Source: Agromyces soli
GTDB taxonomy: Bacteria > Actinomycetota > Actinomycetes > Actinomycetales > Microbacteriaceae
Assembly (NCBI RefSeq): GCF_022811605.1
Contig: NZ_CP094533.1
Coordinates: 310,001 to 374,000 of the forward strand
Length of the DNA stretch: 64,000 nucleotides
Reading direction: 5' to 3'
This document shows positions 58,951-64,000 of the stretch, one piece after another. Numbering within the stretch: the first letter of the stretch is position 1; every line of letters begins with the position of its first letter. The notes under the pieces are model-generated. The model did no database searches. It saw only the letters and a list, made by a program, of their open reading frames with translations, and was not told where the DNA came from. The translations under genes and the position numbers were made by a program.

Positions 58951-59565
58951 TCAGCGACCGGCGACGCGGGCGAGCCGGACGTGCAGCGAGTCCATCAGGA
59001 GCTCCAGCCCGACCTCGAAGACGCGGTCGCTGCGTGCGGCGCCGGTCGGCCCGGTCTCGACCAGCCGGCCGAGGGTGCGGGTGGGCCGTTGCGGCAGCCA
59101 GACCACCTCGGGCCCGGCGAGGTCGAGGCCGAACCCGAGGGCGAAGCCGTCGAGCACGGCGACGATGGTCAGCACCTCGTCCTCCGGGAACCCCGCCTCG
59201 AGCAGCGCCGTCGCCACCCGGTCGTAGGAGGCGATCACCCGGTCGGAGGTGATCGTCTTGCCCACCAGCAGGGGCACGATGAGCGGATGCGCGGCGTACA
59301 TCCTGCGTTGCGCGCGCATGACGTCGACGACGACCGTCTCCCAGCCGCCGTCGGGCGGATCGGTGAGGTAGCGCACGGTGAGGCGGTCTCGGACCGCCTC
59401 GATGATCGCGTCCTTGCCGTCGACGTGGTTGTAGAGCGAGGAGGGGGTGACCCCGAGCCGGCGGGCGAGCGCGTTCACCCCGAAGCCGTCGCCCGAGTCG
59501 ATGAGCTCGATCGCGGCGTCGGCGATGCGGTCCTCGGACAGCAGCGGCACTCTGGGGCGCGGCAT
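58951..59565 (-). CDS. TetR-family regulator (TetR_C_1 type)
   Basis: 204 residues. Helix-turn-helix GFGVNALARRLGVTPSSLYN (about 27-46) with HVDGKDAI, and a C-terminal TetR_C_1 ligand domain. GGAGGGG precedes the ATG. Divergent from an MFS transporter and amidohydrolase; the inverted repeat at 59658-59680 between them is the likely operator. Inducer unknown. Confidence 0.9.
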   Translation of the reverse strand: MPRPRVPLLSEDRIADAAIELIDSGDGFGVNALARRLGVTPSSLYNHVDGKDAIIEAVRDRLTVRYLTDPPDGGWETVVVDVMRAQRRMYAAHPLIVPLLVGKTITSDRVIASYDRVATALLEAGFPEDEVLTIVAVLDGFALGFGLDLAGPEVVWLPQRPTRTLGRLVETGPTGAARSDRVFEVGLELLMDSLHVRLARVAGR

Positions 59566-59657
59566 CCGCCCCTCCTCTCGGCGTCGCGGGCGATCCGAAC
59601 GAGGCTACACGCTCGGTTCGGGCCGTGGTCTTCCCATCCGGGGCATCCATCTGCATA

Positions 59658-59680
59658 ATAAACGAACGCCATTCATTTAT
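59658..59680. promoter_or_regulatory. Putative TetR operator between divergent genes
   Basis: ATAAACGAA-N5-TTCATTTAT, 9-bp arms with one mismatch, in an AT-rich island of the 178-bp divergent gap. It contains a TATTAT -10-like hexamer on the minus strand at its left edge. Confidence 0.6.
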
Positions 59681-59743
59681 GGTTCGCGGCCGCACCGTTC
59701 CCCCATCCAGCACACCGCCGTGCCAGACTCCCCCGGAGACCCA

Positions 59744-61021
59744 ATGTCGAACTCCGACCTCGCCTCGCGAGTCCCGCTGCGCTTCCCCAGCGCGAGCGCG
59801 ACCTTCGCCATCGCCATCGCCGGCTACCTCGGCGTCAACCTCTCGCCGTACATGATCGGCGCCCTCCAGTCCGCGCTCGGCGCCGACGTGCTCACCGCGA
59901 GCTGGATCGTCACCGGCGCCCTGCTCGCCACCGCGATCGTCGGCCTCGCCATCGCCCCGCTCTGCGCGGGCCCCCGCCGACGGCTCGTCGCGCGGGCCGG
60001 TCTCGCACTCGGCATCGTCGGCTTCGGTGCCGCGGCGCTGCTCCCCCTGCCGGGCGTCGTCGTCGGCGGGCTGCTGATCGGCGGCGCCGGCGCGGGCGGC
60101 GCGGTCGCCGCGGCCGGCGCCGCGCTCGCCGCCTTCCGCAATCCCGACCGGGTCGCCGGCTTCAACGGGCTCGCGAACCGCGGCATCATCACCGTCGTCC
60201 TGGCCGTGCTGCCGGTCATCGGGCTCGCACCGCTCGAGGTGTTCGGCGCGCTCGCCCTGTTCTCGCTCATCGGCCTCGTGCTCAGCGCCTGGCTGCCCGC
60301 CGCACCGGTGCACGGCCCCCAGGCCGGCGCCGCCGTCGCCGAGGCGATGCCGGTCGAGATCCCGCCGACCGGGCACGTGCGTCAGATCCCCGCGCGCAGC
60401 GCCGCGACCACCCGCACCGTCACCATCGCCGGCTTCACGCTCCTCGTCACCTTCGCCCTCTGGGCCGCGAGCGAGGACTCGCTCTGGGCCATGGCCGGCG
60501 TCATGGGCACCGAACAGGCCGGCCTCACCCCCGAGGGCCTCGGCATCGCGCTCAGCGGGGCGACGGCCGGTGGCCTCCTCGGCTCACTCGTGCTCACGAT
60601 CGTCGGCGACAAGCTCGGCCGCGCCGCACCGCTCGGCATCCTGCTCGTCGCCGGCGGCGCACTGAAGATCGCCGAGGGCTTCGCCGCCGACCCGACGACG
60701 TTCATCGTGCTCTTCGTCGCCTGGAACACGATCTACGCCCTCGCCTTCATGTACTTCGTCTCGACCTCCGCCGCGCTCGACGCCGACGGACGCTGGTCGG
60801 GCCCGCTGCTGGCCGTCTACCTCGTCGGTTCGAGCCTCACGCCGGTCATCGGCGCCGCGCTCGTCGAGGTGCTCAGCTTCCAGGGCTTCGCGATCGCGCT
60901 CGGCATCGCGAGCTTCGTGCTCGCCGTGCCGACCGTCGCCGTCGCCCGCCTCTCCACCCGGCTGCAGCGCGAAGAGCGCGCCGCGGCATCCAGCGCCACC
61001 ACCGAGGAGGTCCCCGCGTGA
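59744..61021 (+). CDS. MFS transporter
   Basis: 425 residues, 12 membrane segments. VNLSPYMIGALQSALGADVL opens TM1-2, and a central loop at residues 190-225 separates the halves. The usual MFS loop 2-3 GxxxDRxGRR motif is weak (APLCAGPRRR). CCGGAGA precedes the ATG. Overlap of 4 bp with the amidohydrolase downstream suggests that it imports that enzyme's substrate or exports its product. Substrate unknown. Confidence 0.87.
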   Translation: MSNSDLASRVPLRFPSASATFAIAIAGYLGVNLSPYMIGALQSALGADVLTASWIVTGALLATAIVGLAIAPLCAGPRRRLVARAGLALGIVGFGAAALLPLPGVVVGGLLIGGAGAGGAVAAAGAALAAFRNPDRVAGFNGLANRGIITVVLAVLPVIGLAPLEVFGALALFSLIGLVLSAWLPAAPVHGPQAGAAVAEAMPVEIPPTGHVRQIPARSAATTRTVTIAGFTLLVTFALWAASEDSLWAMAGVMGTEQAGLTPEGLGIALSGATAGGLLGSLVLTIVGDKLGRAAPLGILLVAGGALKIAEGFAADPTTFIVLFVAWNTIYALAFMYFVSTSAALDADGRWSGPLLAVYLVGSSLTPVIGAALVEVLSFQGFAIALGIASFVLAVPTVAVARLSTRLQREERAAASSATTEEVPA

Positions 61022-62640
61022 CTCGCACGCTCTACACCAACGGCCGCATCTTCACCGCCGCGGAGAGCGGCCCCGCCTGGGCCGAGGCGCTCGTCGTCGA
61101 CGGCGACACCATCGTCTACGTCGGCGACGCCGAGACGGCGCAGTCGGAGGCGGGCGACGCCGCCACGCGCATCGACCTCGGCGGCGGCCTCGTCGTGCCG
61201 GGCTTCGTCGACGCGCACACCCATCTCGTGATGATGGGCGACGCCCTCGGCCGCGTCGGCCTCACCGACGCCCGGAGCGTCGCGAGCATCCAGGAGCGGC
61301 TGCGCGCCGCCCGTGCCGCGGCGCCCGACGCGCCGCGCCTGCTCGGCCGCGGCTGGCTGTTCGACTCGGTGCCCGGTGGCAAGCCGACCGCTGCGATGAT
61401 CGACGCCGCCGTCGCCGAGGTGCCCGTCTACCTCGACGCGAACGACTACCACTCCTGCTGGGTGAACACCGCCGCGCTCGCCGAGCTCGGCATCACCCGC
61501 GACACCCCCGACCCGATCGGCGGCCGGATCGGCCGCGACGCCGACGGTGAGCCGAACGGCATGCTCTACGAGACGGCGGCGCAGCAGCACGTGTGGTCCT
61601 TCCTCGCCGACGCCACGACGGACGCCGACCGCGACGCCGCCGTCGAGCGCACCATCGCCGCCTACCTCGCCGCCGGCGTCACCGCGGTCGTCGACATGGC
61701 CTTCGACGAGCTCGGTCTCGCCGCATTCCAGCGGGCGGCCGACCGTCGCGGCGGCACGCTGCCGCTGACGGTGATCGGGCACTGGTTCATCGAGAACACC
61801 GGCGACGACGAGCACAACCTCGCCCAGGTGGCGCGCGCCGCCGAGCTCGCCGCGCGCGCGGGGGACCCGACGCTCCGGGTCGGCGGCATCAAGCTCGTCC
61901 TCGACGGCGTCATCGACGCGTGCACGGCGGCGCTGCGCCTCCCCTACGCCGACGGCTCGAACGCCGAGCCGATCTGGCCGCTCGAGCGGGCGAAGCCCGT
62001 CGTCGCCGCGGCCGACGCCGCCGGCCTCCAGGTCGCCCTCCACGCGATCGGGGATGCCGCGAGTGACCTCGCCCTCGACGCGATCGAGCACGCCGTCGCC
62101 GTGAACGGCGAGCGCCCGCGCCGGCACCGCATCGAGCACCTGGAGTACGCCGCGCCCGAGACGCCCGCGCGGATGGCCCGCCTCGGCGTGACCGCCTCGA
62201 TGCAGCCCGTGCACACCGACCCGGCGATCTGGGACAACTGGGCGGCGATGCTCGGCGACGAGCGCGCCGACCGCGGCTGCGCGTGGCCGGAGTACACCGA
62301 GGCCGGCGTGCGCCTGGCGTTCTCGACCGACGCGCCGACCGCGCCGTACGAGGCGCTGCCGAACATGTTCATCGCGGCGACCCGGCGCTCGGCCCTCGAC
62401 GACTCGTTCCCGCCGAACCATCCGGAGTTCGCGGTGCCGCTCGACGAGGCGATCGTGCACGCCACCCGCGACGCCGCGGCCTCCTGCCTCGAGGAGCACC
62501 GCCGCGGCAGCCTCGCCGCGGGACTCGTGGCGGACTTCGCCGTCGTCGACCGCGACCCCTTCGCCCTCGGCGAGGACTCGCTGCTCGAGGCGCGCGTCGT
62601 GCGCACGGTCGTCGCCGGCCGCACCGAGTTCGAGGCCTGA
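61018..62640 (+). CDS. YtcJ-like metal-dependent amidohydrolase
   Basis: 540 residues, GTG start overlapping the MFS stop (GTGA). LVVPGFVDAHTHLVMMGDAL carries the first two His ligands; VYLDANDYHSCWVNTAAL, HRIEHLEYAAPE with a metal His, and FSTDAPTAPYEAL with the catalytic Asp are typical of the YtcJ (amidohydrolase_3) group. It probably hydrolyses an amide or ring of an imported compound. C-terminal GSLAAGLVADFAVVDRDPF closes the composite domain. Ends before a composite repeat element. Confidence 0.9.
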   Translation: MTRTLYTNGRIFTAAESGPAWAEALVVDGDTIVYVGDAETAQSEAGDAATRIDLGGGLVVPGFVDAHTHLVMMGDALGRVGLTDARSVASIQERLRAARAAAPDAPRLLGRGWLFDSVPGGKPTAAMIDAAVAEVPVYLDANDYHSCWVNTAALAELGITRDTPDPIGGRIGRDADGEPNGMLYETAAQQHVWSFLADATTDADRDAAVERTIAAYLAAGVTAVVDMAFDELGLAAFQRAADRRGGTLPLTVIGHWFIENTGDDEHNLAQVARAAELAARAGDPTLRVGGIKLVLDGVIDACTAALRLPYADGSNAEPIWPLERAKPVVAAADAAGLQVALHAIGDAASDLALDAIEHAVAVNGERPRRHRIEHLEYAAPETPARMARLGVTASMQPVHTDPAIWDNWAAMLGDERADRGCAWPEYTEAGVRLAFSTDAPTAPYEALPNMFIAATRRSALDDSFPPNHPEFAVPLDEAIVHATRDAAASCLEEHRRGSLAAGLVADFAVVDRDPFALGEDSLLEARVVRTVVAGRTEFEA

Positions 62641-62663
62641 CCCCGCCCCTCCCTCCCCCTCGC

Positions 62664-62764
62664 CTCACACAACTCAGGAACATCCCGGGGTTATGGCCCT
62701 CGAGGCATCCGCCGATCCGCGGAATCCCGGGCGTCGCCGCGCGGGCGTTCCTGAGTTGTGTGAG
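62664..62764. repeat. Composite inverted-repeat element with 18-bp arms
   Basis: Perfect 18-bp arms, CTCACACAACTCAGGAAC (62664-62681) and its reverse complement (62747-62764), enclose a 65-bp core that contains direct copies of ATCCCGGG. No ORF inside. It looks like a small mobile or structured intergenic element, not a plain terminator. Confidence 0.7.
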
Positions 62765-62775
62765 CGAGCACGAAC

Positions 62776-62813
62776 GGAGCCGCCCCGCCGAGTGTCGTCG
62801 GCGGGGCGGCTCC
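62776..62813. terminator. Bidirectional terminator
   Basis: Perfect 16-bp stem (62776-62791 with 62798-62813) and a 6-base loop between the convergent amidohydrolase and APC permease genes. Confidence 0.85.
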
Positions 62814-62825
62814 AGTCTGTGCGGC

Positions 62826-64000
62826 CTAGCTGTCGCGGTCGGCGACGCCGCGGGCGAGGTGCTCGCTGCGGAAGAACTCCGGCCGCTTGATGCGCTGCCA
62901 GATCATCACGACGACGCCCGCGAGCAGGATGACGACCCCGAGGATGAACACGAGGCCCACCCCGCCGATGTTCGAGCCCGAGCCGTACGCCGGGTCCATG
63001 CTGTCGATGAGCGTGGTGAAGAACAGCACCGCGAGGATGGCGCCGCCGACGAACGGGGCGATGAGCCGGAAGAACAGGTTGCGGCCGCCGCGGAACCACG
63101 TCTTGCGGAAGTACCAGACGCACGCGAACGCGGTGAGCCCGTAGTAGAAGCAGATCATCATGCCGAGCGTCGTGATCGTGTCCCAGAGCACGTCCTCGCT
63201 GATGAAGCGCATCACGGTGTAGAACACCGCGGCGACGATCGCCGAGACGACGGTGGCGTAGCCGGGGGTGAAGAAGCGCGGGCTCACCTTCGAGAACTTC
63301 CTCGGCAGCGCGCCGTAGTGCCCCATCGCGAGCAGGGTGCGGGCCGGCGAGACGAAGGTCGACTGCAGCGACGACGCCGAGCTCGACAGCACCGCGATCG
63401 ACATCACGAGCGCGAGCGGCCCGAGGATGGGGCCGGCGAGGTAGTAGAACGCGTTCTCCTGGATCTCGGGGTTGCCGAGGCCGACGTCGGTCGAGCCCAG
63501 CCCGGCGAATGCGAGCGCGCCCATGGCGACGAAGAGGTAGATCGCGACGACGATGGTGACGGTGAGGGTCGCCGCCCGGCCCGGCGTCGAGTTCGAGCCC
63601 TTCGTCTCCTCGTTCATGGTGAGGGTGACGTCCCAGCCCCAGAACACGAAGAGCGACACCGAGAGCCCCGCGACGATCGCCGAGAACGAGCCGACCTCGA
63701 GCGGGTTGAACCAGCTCAGCTCGACCGGCGTCGCGTCGAACGCCGTGCCGTTCGCGACGTGCCAGAACGCGGCGACGCCGAAGCCGATCATCACGAGCAG
63801 CTGGAAGCCGACGAGCCAGTACTGCAGCTTCTGCGTCGTCTGCATGTCCCGGTACGAGATGAGGGTCGCACCCAGGATGAACGCGAGGCAGGTGATGACG
63901 TTCACGAACGGGTTGCGGACGAGGCCGGCGACCGCCTCGGCATCGCCGCCGAAGAAGCCGACGACCTGCGACACCGCCAGGTAGAAGAACTCCACCGCGA
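62826..64000 (-). CDS. APC-family amino acid permease, N-terminus outside window
   Basis: 391 codons are visible and the frame runs off the right edge; the GTG at 63995 is therefore not taken as the start. About nine membrane helices remain. LFVFWGWDVTLTMNEETKGS is the TM6/loop motif and SSSASSLQSTFVSPARTLLAMG the TM8 region of APC permeases. Substrate unknown. The C-terminal tail is short and charged, followed directly by a strong terminator shared with the amidohydrolase gene. Confidence 0.88.
   Translation of the reverse strand, partial: AVEFFYLAVSQVVGFFGGDAEAVAGLVRNPFVNVITCLAFILGATLISYRDMQTTQKLQYWLVGFQLLVMIGFGVAAFWHVANGTAFDATPVELSWFNPLEVGSFSAIVAGLSVSLFVFWGWDVTLTMNEETKGSNSTPGRAATLTVTIVVAIYLFVAMGALAFAGLGSTDVGLGNPEIQENAFYYLAGPILGPLALVMSIAVLSSSASSLQSTFVSPARTLLAMGHYGALPRKFSKVSPRFFTPGYATVVSAIVAAVFYTVMRFISEDVLWDTITTLGMMICFYYGLTAFACVWYFRKTWFRGGRNLFFRLIAPFVGGAILAVLFFTTLIDSMDPAYGSGSNIGGVGLVFILGVVILLAGVVVMIWQRIKRPEFFRSEHLARGVADRDS

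Noticed and set aside
1..64000. Prophage, insertion sequence, integron, secretion or antiphage island
   Set aside because: No transposase, integrase, restriction, CRISPR or phage structural motifs in any frame; gene content and codon use are uniform throughout.

Overview
The window is a single stretch of very GC-rich (roughly 70% or more) chromosomal DNA from an actinomycete, most likely a member of the Microbacteriaceae. Support comes from codon usage, from the gene order tRNA-Trp, secE, nusG, rplK, rplA next to an aspC-type aminotransferase, from RamB-, PucR- and PspC-type regulators, and from about sixteen genes whose start codon sits six to eight bases after a TANNNT-like -10 element (leaderless mRNAs). 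I see no prophage, insertion sequence or CRISPR array. It reads as ordinary chromosome rich in amine and amino-acid catabolism.

Layout. 3-1265: 3' part of a RamB-like regulator. 1396-8890: a probable polyamine/amine catabolic cluster (PuuB-like FAD oxidase, cupin, short Sad-type semialdehyde dehydrogenase, nitrilase-fold amidase) followed by a TetR regulator, an APC permease and a divergent DmpA-type P1 peptidase, with two matching palindromes in the divergent promoter region. 8887-10199: two tandem paralogous lipoproteins. 10292-11483: VOC protein and HxlR regulator. 11586-16326: PucR regulator divergent from mmsA and a class III omega-aminotransferase (beta-alanine/omega-amino-acid catabolism). 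16403-17872: an exported flavin amine oxidase whose sequence is circularly permuted. 17769-20894: Pr6Pr membrane protein and a polar amino-acid (probably cystine) ABC importer. 21019-26382: a glutarate-type operon (CoA-transferase, glutaryl-CoA dehydrogenase, aldehyde dehydrogenase) divergent from a FadR/GntR regulator and a soluble Cache protein. 26449-26679: an apparently orphan RHH antitoxin. 26862-28226: a second semialdehyde dehydrogenase. 28301-34362: DUF1801 protein, KDPG-type aldolase and PfkB kinase, divergent from a D-amino-acid operon (DSD-type PLP enzyme, D-aminoacylase, IclR, RidA). 34501-36324: APC permease and acylphosphatase.

36393-42155 is the housekeeping core: L1, L11, NusG, SecE, tRNA-Trp, dGTPase and an aminotransferase. 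42170-43875 is a LysG/ArgP-LysE exporter pair. 43899-48471 holds a membrane-anchored protein, an ABC-2 exporter and a NarL-type two-component system. 48496-51189 is PEP carboxylase. 51317-55433 is a PspC-containing envelope sensing module. 56110-58192 is murB with two MaoC-fold hydratase subunits. 58226-62640 has a DUF937 repeat protein and a TetR/MFS/amidohydrolase cluster. A second APC permease runs off the right edge.

How the parts fit: several local regulators (TetR, PucR, FadR, IclR) each face an operon that turns amines, omega-amino acids or D-amino acids into semialdehydes, then acids or CoA esters, with dedicated permeases. A 22-bp motif shared upstream of the second semialdehyde dehydrogenase (26862) and the permease at 34501 suggests that two of these distant units are co-regulated. 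The most unusual observations are the permuted amine oxidase, the strict leaderless-start grammar (including -10 elements nested in a stop codon and in a terminator loop), the shared promoter motif, and the composite inverted-repeat elements.
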